Assembly (NCBI RefSeq): GCF_050563545.1
Contig: NZ_JBNXUM010000007.1
Coordinates: 62,001 to 126,000 of the forward strand
Length of the DNA stretch: 64,000 bases
Direction: 5' to 3'
From: Falsiroseomonas sp050563545
GTDB taxonomy: Bacteria; Pseudomonadota; Alphaproteobacteria; Acetobacterales; Acetobacteraceae
Part shown: piece after piece, positions 51,165 through 60,076 of the stretch
How positions within the stretch are numbered: position 1 is the stretch's first letter
Layout: every line of letters begins with the position of its first letter
Program-made: the position numbers and the translations under genes
The notes under the pieces: generated by a model
What the model was told of the DNA's origin: nothing
What the model saw: only the letters and a program-made list of their open reading frames with translations
Database searches by the model: none

Positions 51165-52355
51165 ATGACCCGCGTCCTCGTCATCGGCGCTGGCCCTGCC
51201 GGCACGCGTTGCGCAGAGCGCATTGCCGGGAATGCCCGTGTTACCCTGGTCTCGGCCGAACCGGCGCTCCCCTACGACCGCATCGCGCTCGGCAAACTCC
51301 TCGCCGACGAGGTCGATCCCGCCGCGCTGATCACCCACGACAGCAGGCGCCTGCGCGCGCTCGGCATCCGCTACATGCCCTCGACGCGCGTCGACACGCT
51401 CGATCCCGCCGGCGTCGCGATCACGGCGCAGGGCCAGCGACTCGACTTCAACCGCGCCGTCATCGCCACGGGGTCGCACGCCGTCCGTCTGCCAATCCCG
51501 GGCGCCGAACTCCCCGGCGTCTACCTCTACCGCAGCATGGCCGACGTGCAGGCCATGCGCCGCGCGGCCGCGGGCGGCGCGCGGGCCGTCGTCATCGGCG
51601 GCGGGCTGCTGGGGCTCGAGGCCGCGTCGTCGATGTCCGCCATCGGCGCGCACGTGACAGTGGTGCATGCGCTGGGCTGGCCGATGGAGCGCCAGCTCGA
51701 TCACGCGGCCGGCGCGCTGCTGGCCCGCCAGCTCGGCGCGACGCGGCGGCTGCGCTTCGTCATGCCCGCGAAGACCGAGGCGATCGAGGGCACGAGCCAC
51801 GTCACTGCGCTGCGGCTCGCCGACGGCACGCGTATCGCCTGCGACCTCGTCGTCATGGCGGTCGGCGTGCGGCCCAGCGTCGCGCTGGCGCGCGCCACCG
51901 GCTTGCAGGTCGACCGCGGTATCGTGGTGGACGACGCCATGCGGACCAGCGATCCGCGCATCCTTGCCATCGGCGAATGCGCGGAGCATCGCGGCGTGGT
52001 CTGCGGCCTCGTCGCGCCGGCGCTGGCGATGGCGGAGACCGCCGCGCAGACCCTGCGCGACGCGCCCGCGCGCTACGCGCCGCGCCCCGATCCCGCGGCG
52101 CTCAAGGTCTCGGGCATCGCGGTCTGGTCGGCCGGCGAAGTCGCGCCCCCGGACGCCGAGGCGATCACGCTGTCGGACGAGGAAGGCGGGCTCTATCGGC
52201 GGCTCTGGCTGCGCGATGGCAGGCTGGTGGGCGCGGTGCTGTATGGCGACACCGCGGATGCGCCGTTCTACCTCGATCTCCTGGACAGCGGGCGGCCCGT
52301 GGCGCCGTTCCGCGCGCGGCTCGCCTTCGGCGCCGCCTTCGCGGAAGCCGCGTGA
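51165..52355 (+). CDS. FAD/NAD(P)-dependent reductase, NirB-N-terminal-like
   Basis: A 396-residue pyridine-nucleotide-disulfide oxidoreductase-like flavoprotein (GxGxxG at VLVIGAGPAGTRCAERI; second at AVVIGGGLLGLEAASSM; ATGSHAVRLPIPG). Such modules form the N-terminal half of large nitrite reductases (NirB), or electron-transfer partners of nitrate reductase. It precedes nirA with a TGATG overlap. I chose ATG 51165; an in-frame ATG at 51099 with GGAG 10 nt upstream would add an Arg-rich extension of 22 residues. No Fe-S or Trx-like tail is present. Confidence 0.85.
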   Translation: MTRVLVIGAGPAGTRCAERIAGNARVTLVSAEPALPYDRIALGKLLADEVDPAALITHDSRRLRALGIRYMPSTRVDTLDPAGVAITAQGQRLDFNRAVIATGSHAVRLPIPGAELPGVYLYRSMADVQAMRRAAAGGARAVVIGGGLLGLEAASSMSAIGAHVTVVHALGWPMERQLDHAAGALLARQLGATRRLRFVMPAKTEAIEGTSHVTALRLADGTRIACDLVVMAVGVRPSVALARATGLQVDRGIVVDDAMRTSDPRILAIGECAEHRGVVCGLVAPALAMAETAAQTLRDAPARYAPRPDPAALKVSGIAVWSAGEVAPPDAEAITLSDEEGGLYRRLWLRDGRLVGAVLYGDTADAPFYLDLLDSGRPVAPFRARLAFGAAFAEAA

Positions 52356-54082
52356 TGACCGACGCCGCCTTCACCGCCGAGCAGCAGGAATACCTCAAGG
52401 GCTTCATGGCCGGGGTGGAGGCGCGCCGCGGCTCCATCCTGCCGGCGGGCGAAGGCGGGGCGCCGCCGGACGCGCTGCGCGCCGCGCAGGACGCCACGAT
52501 CGCACGCGGCGGCAGGCTGGTCCCGCAGGAGGAAGCGAAGCGCGAGCGGCATCCGCTGGACCGCTGGGACGAGATGACGGCGCGCGCGGCGGCCGGCAAG
52601 TTCCCGAAGCCCATCGACGACTTCATCGGCCGCTACCACGGCCTGTTCTTCGTGGGACCCGCGCAGGACGCCTTCATGTGCCGCCTGCGCATCCCCGGCG
52701 GCATCCTGTCGGCGCACCAACTGGCCGGCATCGCCGACATCGCGGAGGACTGCGCCGGCGGCTACGCCGACGTGACGACGCGGGCGAACCTGCAGCTGCG
52801 CGAGATCTCCGCGGCGAAGGGCATCGAGGTCGTCTCACGCCTGGCGGAGCTCGGGATCATCCCGAGGGGGACCGGCGCCGACAACATCCGCAACATCACG
52901 GCGAGCCCCACCGCGGGCATCGACGCGGTGGAGATCGTCGACACGCGCCCTCTGGTGCGCGCGCTGCACCACCACATCCTCAACACCCGCGACCTCTTCG
53001 CCCTGCCCCGCAAGTTCAACATCTCGGTCTGTGGCGGCGGCGCGGTGGAGGTGCTGGAGGAGACCAACGACATCGCGCTGCGCGCGGTGACGACGCCGGA
53101 GGGGCTGCGCTATCGCCTGACGCTCGGCGGGATCACCGGCCACCGGGATTTCGCGCGACCGACCGGCATCGTGGTCAGGCCCGACCAGGCCATTCAGGTC
53201 TGCGATGCCGTGCTGCGCGTCTTCATCGCGGAGGGCGACCGCACGGATCGCAAGAAGGCGCGGCTGAAATACGTTCTGGACCGCCTCGGCGTGGATGGCT
53301 TCGTCGGGCTGGTGGAGCAGCGGCTGGGCCTTGCGCTGGAACGCATGGAGGAGAGCGCGCTGGGCCATGCGCCGGCGCCGGCGAAGCACGGGCATCTCGG
53401 CGTGCATGCGCAAAAGCAGGCGGGGCTGAACTACGTCGGCCTGGTGCTGCCGGTCGGGCGGCTGACCACGGACCAGCTTCGCGGCGTGGCACGCATCGCG
53501 ACGCGCTTCGGCAGCGGCACGATCCGGCTGACGGTCTGGCAGAACCTGCTGGTCAGCGACATCCCGGACGCGGATGTGCAGGCCGCCTGCGAGGCGATCA
53601 CGGCGCTGGGCCTGGGCTGGCAGGCGTCGAACATCCGCGGCGGGCTCGTCGCCTGCACGGGGAATGCCGGCTGCAAGTTCGCGGCGTCCAACACCAAGCG
53701 GCACGCGGCGGAGCTCGCGGATTTCCTCGACGCGCGCATCGCCGTCGACCTGCCCATCAACATCCACCTCACGGGCTGCCATCATTCCTGCGCGCAGCAC
53801 TATGTCGCGGACATCGGCCTGCTCGGCGCGAAGGTCGAGCGTGGCGAGGACCTCGTCGAAGGCTACGACCTGCATGTCGGCGGCGGCGCCGGGCCCGAAC
53901 AGAAGATCGGCCGGCTGGTGCTTCCGAAGGTCGCGCAGGACGAGTTGGACGACACCGTGCTGGCGATCCTGCAGGCCTGGATGCGCGACCGCGCGCCCGG
54001 CGAGAGCTTCCAGGACTTCACGGCACGGCACGACGACGCCGCGATCGCAGCGATGGCGCGCGTGCAGGAGACCGCGGCGTGA
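52355..54082 (+). CDS. nirA: Siroheme nitrite reductase of the NirA type
   Basis: A 575-residue sulfite/nitrite reductase hemoprotein that converts nitrite to ammonium with six electrons. The four Cys ligands of the [4Fe-4S]-siroheme centre are C434 and C440 (ACTGNAGCKF) and C475 and C479 (GCHHSCAQH). It is the single-polypeptide ferredoxin-type (NirA) form, not NirB. The N-terminus FTAEQQEYLKGFMAG resembles that of the next protein. Start overlaps the reductase stop (TGATG), and its end overlaps the flavoprotein (GTGA). Confidence 0.93.
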   Translation: MTDAAFTAEQQEYLKGFMAGVEARRGSILPAGEGGAPPDALRAAQDATIARGGRLVPQEEAKRERHPLDRWDEMTARAAAGKFPKPIDDFIGRYHGLFFVGPAQDAFMCRLRIPGGILSAHQLAGIADIAEDCAGGYADVTTRANLQLREISAAKGIEVVSRLAELGIIPRGTGADNIRNITASPTAGIDAVEIVDTRPLVRALHHHILNTRDLFALPRKFNISVCGGGAVEVLEETNDIALRAVTTPEGLRYRLTLGGITGHRDFARPTGIVVRPDQAIQVCDAVLRVFIAEGDRTDRKKARLKYVLDRLGVDGFVGLVEQRLGLALERMEESALGHAPAPAKHGHLGVHAQKQAGLNYVGLVLPVGRLTTDQLRGVARIATRFGSGTIRLTVWQNLLVSDIPDADVQAACEAITALGLGWQASNIRGGLVACTGNAGCKFAASNTKRHAAELADFLDARIAVDLPINIHLTGCHHSCAQHYVADIGLLGAKVERGEDLVEGYDLHVGGGAGPEQKIGRLVLPKVAQDELDDTVLAILQAWMRDRAPGESFQDFTARHDDAAIAAMARVQETAA

Positions 54083-55611
54083 ACGCGATCATACCGCAAT
54101 CCTTCGGCCCGGCGCCGACGCCGCTCATCCCGGACTCCGCGCCCTTCACGCCGGCCCAGCGTGCCTGGCTCAACGGTTTCCTCGCCGGCCTCTATGGCGG
54201 CGCGGCTGCGGCAGGCAATGCGTCCTCCGCGCCGCCTCCGCCGACGGCGCCGGCCGAGGACTTCCCGTGGCACGATCCCGCGCTGGAGCTGGATGACCGC
54301 CTGAAGCTCGCGGAAGGCCGGCCGTTGGAGCGCCGCCTGATGGCGGCGATGGCGCAGCTGGATTGCGGGCAGTGCGGCTATGTCTGCCAGAGCTACGCCG
54401 AGGCGCTGGCGTCGGGGGCCGAGACCTCCGCCGCGCTCTGCGTGCCGGGCGCCAAGGCCACGCAGAAGGCGCTGAAGGCGATGCTGGGGGAAGCGCCGGC
54501 GGCGCCGAAGCCCGCGGCGGCCGCGCCGGTGGCGAAGGCCGGCCGCGCGATCCGCTTCGTGTCGGCCGCGCGGTTGACCGGCGAGGGATCGGCGAAGGAT
54601 GTGCGGCATGTCGTTTTCGACCTCGCGGACAGCGGCCTGACCTACGAGCCCGGCGACAGCCTGTCGCTGGCCGTAGAGAACGATCCTGCGCTCGTGGACG
54701 CCGTTCTGGCCGAGCTGCATGCGACCGACGACGCGCTGCGCGAGGAGTTGCTGCGCCGGCGCGACATCGCGCGGCCGCTGGACCGCACGCTGGACCTTCT
54801 GGCCGGCGTGGCCAGGCACGCGCCGCATGCCGCGATGCTGCGCAGGCTGGCGGACGGCGAGGACGGCGCGGAGCCCGGGGATGCCGACCTGCTGGACCTG
54901 CTGCGGGCCTTCCCCTCGGCTCGGCCGCCGGTGGTGGATCTCGTCGCCTCGTTGCCGGCGCTGAAGCCGCGGCTCTATTCCATCGCGTCGTCGCCGCTGG
55001 CCTGCCCTGGTCGGGTGGAACTCTGCGTCGGCGTGGTGCGCGACAACCGCCGCGGGCGGCTCCGCGACGGCGTGGCGTCCTGCCACCTGGCGTTCCGCGC
55101 GTCGCCCGACGCGCCACTGACGGCGCAGATGCAGGTCAGCCATTTCCGCCTGCCTGCCGATCCCGCGACGCCGGTGATCATGGTCGGGCCGGGGACGGGC
55201 ATCGCGCCCTTCCGCGCCTTTCTCCAGCACCGCGAGGCGATCGGCGCCAAGGGCCGGAGCTGGCTGTTCTTCGGCGAGCAGCGCGGCGCGACCGACTTCC
55301 TGTTTCGCGAGGAGATCGAGGCCTGGAAGGTGAAGGGCACGCTGTCGCGCCTCTCGCTGGCCTGGAGCCGCGACGGCGCGACGAAGGTCTATGTCCAGCA
55401 CCGCATGCAGGAAGACGCAGCCGATCTCTGGCGCTGGCTGCAGGATGGCGCGCATTTCTATGTCTGCGGCGACGCCAGCCGGATGGCGAAGGACGTGGAC
55501 GCGGCGCTGCGCGGGATCGCGCAATCCGAGGGCGGCATGAATGCCGACCAGGCGCGCGACTGGATCGTCGCGCTGGCCCGACAGGGCCGCTATCAGCGCG
55601 ACGTCTACTGA
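54079..55611 (+). CDS. Fe-S flavoprotein reductase (CysJ-like, flavodoxin domain replaced)
   Basis: A 510-residue NADPH-type reductase: after an Ala/Pro linker (about 128-160), an FNR-like FAD domain (PRLYSIASSPLACPG) and NADP domain (MVGPGTGIAPFRAFLQ) make it resemble the CysJ reductase arm. The N-terminal part instead has a four-Cys FeS_4-type motif with C96, C99, C103 and C121, replacing the flavodoxin domain of normal CysJ. It is tightly coupled to nirA (GTGA), so it is likely the electron donor for nitrite or nitrate reduction. GTG start at 54079. Confidence 0.88.
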   Translation: MNAIIPQSFGPAPTPLIPDSAPFTPAQRAWLNGFLAGLYGGAAAAGNASSAPPPPTAPAEDFPWHDPALELDDRLKLAEGRPLERRLMAAMAQLDCGQCGYVCQSYAEALASGAETSAALCVPGAKATQKALKAMLGEAPAAPKPAAAAPVAKAGRAIRFVSAARLTGEGSAKDVRHVVFDLADSGLTYEPGDSLSLAVENDPALVDAVLAELHATDDALREELLRRRDIARPLDRTLDLLAGVARHAPHAAMLRRLADGEDGAEPGDADLLDLLRAFPSARPPVVDLVASLPALKPRLYSIASSPLACPGRVELCVGVVRDNRRGRLRDGVASCHLAFRASPDAPLTAQMQVSHFRLPADPATPVIMVGPGTGIAPFRAFLQHREAIGAKGRSWLFFGEQRGATDFLFREEIEAWKVKGTLSRLSLAWSRDGATKVYVQHRMQEDAADLWRWLQDGAHFYVCGDASRMAKDVDAALRGIAQSEGGMNADQARDWIVALARQGRYQRDVY

Positions 55612-55612
55612 C

Positions 55613-58231
55613 ATGGACGGGACCTTTGCCCCGCGCGCGACGCGCACGACCTGCCCGTACTGCGGCGTCGGCTGCGGCGTGCTGGCAACGCCGAATGCCG
55701 GCGGCGCGACCATCGCCGGCGATCCCGTGCATCCCGCCAATGCCGGAAGGCTCTGCTCCAAGGGCACCGCACTGGGCGAGACGCTGTCGCTCGACGACCG
55801 CCTGCTGCATCCGGAAGTCGACGGCAAGCGCGCGTCGTGGGACGCGGCGCTGGATGCGGTGGCCGAGGCCTTCCGCAAGGCGCTCGCGCAGCATGGGCCG
55901 GAGGGCGTCGCGCTCTATGTCTCGGGCCAGCTGCTGACGGAGGACTACTACGCCGCCAACAAGCTCGCGAAGGGCGTGCTCGGCACCGCGAACATCGACA
56001 GCAATTCCCGCCTCTGCATGGCGAGCGCGGTCGCCGCGCATACCCGCGCCTTCGGCGAGGACGTGGTCCCCGGCCTCTATGAGGATCTCGAGCTCGCGGA
56101 CACGCTGGTGCTGGTGGGATCGAACCTCGCTTGGTGCCACCCCGTGCTGTTCCAGCGCGTGATGGCGGCCAAGGCCGCGCGGCCCGCCATGACGATCGTC
56201 GTCGTGGACCCGCGCCACACCGCGACCTGCGAGGGCGCGGATCTGCACCTGCCGCTGCGTCCGGGTTCCGACGTCGCGCTCTTCGCTGCGCTGCTGGTGC
56301 ATCTGCACGATCGCGGCTTCACGGATCGGGACTACGTCGCCGCGCATACGCAGGGGCTGGAGGAGACGCTGGCCGCCGCGCGCGCGATCGACGCGGCGGC
56401 GATGACCGGTCTCGATCCCGTGCTCATCCAGCGCTTCTGCGACATCTGGGCCGCATCGCCACGCGTCACCACGCTCTGGAGTCAGGGCGTGAACCAGTCG
56501 AGCGCCGGCACCGACAAGGCCAATGCGATCATCAACTGCCACCTGCTGACGGGGCGCATCGGCAAGCCCGGCGCCGGCCCGTTCAGCGTCACCGGCCAGC
56601 CCAACGCGATGGGCGGGCGGGAGACCGGCGCGCTCGCGACCATGCTTGCGGGGCATTTGCGCTTCGACGTGCCGGAGGAGCATGCCGCGCTGGCCGCCTT
56701 CTGGGACGCGCCCGCCCTGCCGAGGATGCCGGGCCTGAAGGCGACGCAGCTCTTCGCGGCGCTCGGCGAGGGCCGCATCGCTGCGCTCTGGATCATGGCG
56801 ACCAACCCCGCGGTGTCGCTGCCCGCGGGCGATGCCGTCCGCGCCGCACTGGCCCGCGCGCCCTTCGTCGTGACGAGCGAAGTGACGCGGCGTTCGGACA
56901 CCGCCGGCTACGCGCATGTCCGCCTGCCCGCGCTGGCCTGGGGCGAGAAGGACGGCACAGTCACGAACAGCGAACGCATGATCAGCCGGCAGCGCCGCTT
57001 CCTGCCCGCGCCGGGAGAGGCGCGGCCTGATTGGTGGATCGTGGCCCAGGTCGCGCAACGGCTCGGCGCGCGCGGCTTCGACTGGCGTGGCCAGGCCGCG
57101 ATCTTCCGCGAGCATGCGGCGGTCACCGGCCTCGCGCGGCCCTCGGCACGCGCCTTCGACATCTCCGGCCTCGCCGCCCTGCCGGATGCGGAGTACGACG
57201 CGATGGCGCCGACACGCTGGCCGGTGCCCGCGCAGGGCGGCGCGCCCGCGCGCTTCTTCGCGGCCGGCGGCACGCTCGCGCCGCGGGCCCGGCTGGTCCC
57301 GACGCCCTTCCGCGCCCCGGTGGAGGAGGTTTCGGCCGCGTATCCGCTGCGCCTGCTGACCGGCCGGCTGCGCGACCAGTGGCACACCATGACGCGCACC
57401 GGCGGCGTGCCCCGGCTGATGGCGCACAGCCCGGAACCGACCATCACGCTGCACCCGGACGATGGCGAAGGCCTGGCCCGGGGATCGCTCGTCCGCGCGT
57501 CCTCGGTGCGCGGCGGGGCGGTGTTCCGGCTCGCCCTCGATCCCGGGCAACCCAGAGGCACGGCCTTCGCGCCGATGCACTGGACCGCGCAGACGGCGCC
57601 GGCCGCACGGGTCAACGCGCTCGTCCCGCCCCACGCCGACCCCCAGAGCTTCCAGCCCGAGCTCAAGAACGCGGCGATCCGCGTCGAGCCCTTCGAGGCC
57701 GCCTGGCACGCCTTCCTGCTCGCGACCGTGCGGCCCGCCCCCGACATCGCGCCCTTCCTCGCCGCCATCCCGATCGAGGGCGGCTGGCGCCACGAGCTCG
57801 CCGGCAGCGACCCACCGGCCGAAGCCTTCGAGCGTCTGCGCGCGCTTCTCGGCGCCGACGGCGAGTCCTGGCTGCACTTCGAGGATCCGACCGCGGGCCT
57901 GTACCGCGCCGCGGCGCTGCGCGACGGACGGCTGCTCGGCGCCGTGCTGCTTGGCCCGGACGCGGCGTTGCCGCCCCGCGCCTGGCTCTGCTCGCTGATG
58001 GCGGAAGGCGCGCTGTCGACCGCGGATCGCGCAGCGGTGCTCGCGGGTCAGCGCGCGGGCGGGCCGCCGCCCTCGCTCCTGGTCTGCGCCTGCCACGGCG
58101 TGACGCAGGCCGCGATCATGGGATGCGGCGCGCGCGACCTGGCCGCGATCGGCGAAGCGACCCGTGCCGGCACGGGCTGCGGGTCCTGCCGGCCGGAAAT
58201 CGCCGCGCTGCTGGCGAAGGAGCCGGCGTGA
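55613..58231 (+). CDS. nasA: Assimilatory nitrate reductase catalytic subunit NasA with a BFD-like domain
   Basis: An 872-residue Mo-bis-MGD oxidoreductase reducing nitrate to nitrite in the cytoplasm. N-terminal cysteines C14, C17, C21 and C48 bind a [4Fe-4S] cluster (TTCPYCGVGCGV); C135 (NSRLCMAS) is the likely Mo ligand; the molydopterin dinucleotide-binding domain follows. The last 50 residues form a BFD-type [2Fe-2S] domain with C825, C827, C856 and C859 (CACHG and GCGSC). ATG at 55613. This domain layout is typical of NADH-linked bacterial NasA proteins. Confidence 0.96.
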   Translation: MDGTFAPRATRTTCPYCGVGCGVLATPNAGGATIAGDPVHPANAGRLCSKGTALGETLSLDDRLLHPEVDGKRASWDAALDAVAEAFRKALAQHGPEGVALYVSGQLLTEDYYAANKLAKGVLGTANIDSNSRLCMASAVAAHTRAFGEDVVPGLYEDLELADTLVLVGSNLAWCHPVLFQRVMAAKAARPAMTIVVVDPRHTATCEGADLHLPLRPGSDVALFAALLVHLHDRGFTDRDYVAAHTQGLEETLAAARAIDAAAMTGLDPVLIQRFCDIWAASPRVTTLWSQGVNQSSAGTDKANAIINCHLLTGRIGKPGAGPFSVTGQPNAMGGRETGALATMLAGHLRFDVPEEHAALAAFWDAPALPRMPGLKATQLFAALGEGRIAALWIMATNPAVSLPAGDAVRAALARAPFVVTSEVTRRSDTAGYAHVRLPALAWGEKDGTVTNSERMISRQRRFLPAPGEARPDWWIVAQVAQRLGARGFDWRGQAAIFREHAAVTGLARPSARAFDISGLAALPDAEYDAMAPTRWPVPAQGGAPARFFAAGGTLAPRARLVPTPFRAPVEEVSAAYPLRLLTGRLRDQWHTMTRTGGVPRLMAHSPEPTITLHPDDGEGLARGSLVRASSVRGGAVFRLALDPGQPRGTAFAPMHWTAQTAPAARVNALVPPHADPQSFQPELKNAAIRVEPFEAAWHAFLLATVRPAPDIAPFLAAIPIEGGWRHELAGSDPPAEAFERLRALLGADGESWLHFEDPTAGLYRAAALRDGRLLGAVLLGPDAALPPRAWLCSLMAEGALSTADRAAVLAGQRAGGPPPSLLVCACHGVTQAAIMGCGARDLAAIGEATRAGTGCGSCRPEIAALLAKEPA

Positions 58232-59532
58232 GGCACTTCCCCGCCTTCCTCGATCTCGCGGGGCGGACGGCGCTGCTGCTCGGCCAGGGGGAGACGGCCG
58301 AGCGCAAGGCGGAGCCGCTGGCCCGCGCCGGTGCGACGCTGCGGCGTGCCCCGCGCTTCGATCCCGCGCTGCTCGACGGCGTGGCGATCGCGATCGGTGC
58401 CGATGCGCCGGAGGCCGACCTGCGCGCGCTGTCCGAGGAAGCGCAGCGACGCGGCATTCCCGTCAACATCGTGGACCGCAGCGAGCTCTGTACCTTCGTC
58501 ATGCCCGCGATCGTGGACCGCGATCCCGTCACCGTCGCGATCTCCACCGGCGGCGCCGCGCCGACGCTCGCGCGCATGGTCCGCCAGCGGATCGAGGCGG
58601 TGCTGCCGCCGCGGCTCGGCGCGCTGGCCGCGCTCGCCGGGCGGTTCCAGGCCGCGATCCGGCGCGCCCTGCCCGATGTCGCGGCGCGGCGCCGCTTCCT
58701 CGATGCCGCGCTGACCGGGCGCGCCGCCGACCTGGCCCTCGCCGGCCGCGAAGCGGAGGCCGAGGCCGGCTTCACGCAGGCTCTGGCGTCGCACGACGTG
58801 CCGCGTAGCGGCAGCGTCTTCCTCGTCGGCGCCGGCCCGGGCGCGGCAGACCTGCTGACGCTCCGCGCGCTGCGACTGCTCGGCGAGGCCGACGTGATCG
58901 TGCATGACCGGCTGGTGTCGGACGAGGTGCTGGACATGGCGCGGCGCGACGCCAGGCGGATCTTCGTGGGCAAGGCGCGCGCCGACCACTGCGTCCCGCA
59001 GGAGGAGATCAACGCCCTGCTCGTCCGCCTGGCGCGCGAGGGCAACCGCGTCGTGCGGCTGAAGGGCGGGGATCCGCTCGTCTTCGGCCGTGGCGGGGAG
59101 GAAGCGCAGGCGCTGTCCGACGCCGGCATCGCCTGCGAGATCGTGCCCGGCATCACCGCAGCGCTGGGCTGTGCGGCCGAGACGGGCATCCCGCTGACGC
59201 ATCGGGATGCCGCGCGCATGCTCACGCTGGCCACCGGCCACACGCGCGAGGGCCGGCTCGATCTCGATTTCGCCGCCCTGGCGCGCGGGGGGCAGACGAT
59301 CGCGGTCTACATGGGCATCGCGACCTTGCCCGCCCTCAGGGATGGGCTGGTCGCCGCCGGTCTCGACGCATCAACCCCGGCTGCCATCGTGGAACGCGGC
59401 GGGACCGGACATGCGCGCACGCTGGCGGGGACCCTCGCCTCGATCACGCTCGACGCCCCGGGCTGGATGTCGGGCGGGCCGGCATTGGTGCTGATCGGCG
59501 AGGCCGTGCGGCTGCGTGCCGTCGTCCCGTAG
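58228..59532 (+). CDS. cysG: Siroheme synthase CysG
   Basis: CysG makes siroheme for NirA: an N-terminal dehydrogenase/ferrochelatase domain (about residues 1-195, Rossmann-like GQGETAERKAEPL) and a C-terminal SAM-dependent uroporphyrinogen III methyltransferase (VFLVGAGPGAADLLTLRAL onward, with VVRLKGGDPLVFGRGGEE). The 434-residue length is close to the E. coli enzyme. A GTG start overlaps the nasA stop. It ends 24 nt before the convergent tRNA. It draws on the same uroporphyrinogen pool as hemC. Confidence 0.96.
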   Translation: MRHFPAFLDLAGRTALLLGQGETAERKAEPLARAGATLRRAPRFDPALLDGVAIAIGADAPEADLRALSEEAQRRGIPVNIVDRSELCTFVMPAIVDRDPVTVAISTGGAAPTLARMVRQRIEAVLPPRLGALAALAGRFQAAIRRALPDVAARRRFLDAALTGRAADLALAGREAEAEAGFTQALASHDVPRSGSVFLVGAGPGAADLLTLRALRLLGEADVIVHDRLVSDEVLDMARRDARRIFVGKARADHCVPQEEINALLVRLAREGNRVVRLKGGDPLVFGRGGEEAQALSDAGIACEIVPGITAALGCAAETGIPLTHRDAARMLTLATGHTREGRLDLDFAALARGGQTIAVYMGIATLPALRDGLVAAGLDASTPAAIVERGGTGHARTLAGTLASITLDAPGWMSGGPALVLIGEAVRLRAVVP

Positions 59533-59556
59533 CGCCGGGGTACGGACCGCTAGGAA

Positions 59557-59639
59557 TGCCCCCGGGGAGATTCGAACTCCCACACCCCTGCGGGCGAGCG
59601 ATTTTGAGTCGCCTGCGTCTACCGTTCCGCCACGGGGGC
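59557..59639 (-). tRNA. tRNA-Leu (anticodon CAA)
   Basis: On the minus strand the 83-nt gene folds as a class-II tRNA: acceptor stem GCCCCCG/CGGGGGC with discriminator A, anticodon stem closing the loop CTCAAAA (anticodon CAA), a long variable arm and T-arm GGGAG-TTCGAAT-CTCCC. CCA is not encoded. It reads UUG codons. Confidence 0.95.
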
Positions 59640-59798
59640 CGCGGCGCGACCCTACGACGGAACCGCCCCACGGTGAACAAGCCGCCCCGCGGGTGCATTG
59701 CCGCACCGCACGATTCCGCTGGCGCCTCTCACAATATCGTGTATTTGTATGCCATCGCGGCCGCGTGAGGCCGCTCTCCCCGGCGTACGAGGCACCGC

Positions 59799-60002
59799 GT
59801 GAAGCGACTGGCGACCGAGTTCGACATCGGAACCCTGGCCCTGGCCGTCTCCGTGGCGTGGCTGCTCTTCGTCCAGCTCCTGGCCGTGCTGGCCTGGGAG
59901 ACGGAGCTGCTGACCCGCCAGGGTGCGCTGCTGCACTGGCTCGTCCTCGGCGTCCTGCCGCCGGCCCTCGCGCTCTGGGGCATGCCCGTCCCGCGGCGCT
60001 GA
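59799..60002 (+). CDS. Small two-helix membrane protein of unknown function
   Basis: A 67-residue ORF with two hydrophobic segments (about residues 12-33 and 43-60) and a charged start (MKRLATEFD). It begins with GTG at 59799, with GAGG about 6 nt upstream, in a region otherwise free of genes between the tRNA and otsB. I do not recognise a family. It reads away from the tRNA; the 159 nt between them contain a short AT-richer patch near 59735 that could be a promoter. Confidence 0.55.
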   Translation: MKRLATEFDIGTLALAVSVAWLLFVQLLAVLAWETELLTRQGALLHWLVLGVLPPALALWGMPVPRR

Positions 60003-60076
60003 AGCGCGGGCAAAGGCGACTTCTCACAGCTTCGAGAGCAAGGCACCCCGGCAGGCCGTTGCCCGTTGGCACCGGC

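Noticed and set aside
55178..58096. A 972-codon open frame on minus across nasA and the flavoprotein
   Set aside because: Typical high-GC shadow; the plus-strand proteins carry all expected cysteines and motifs.
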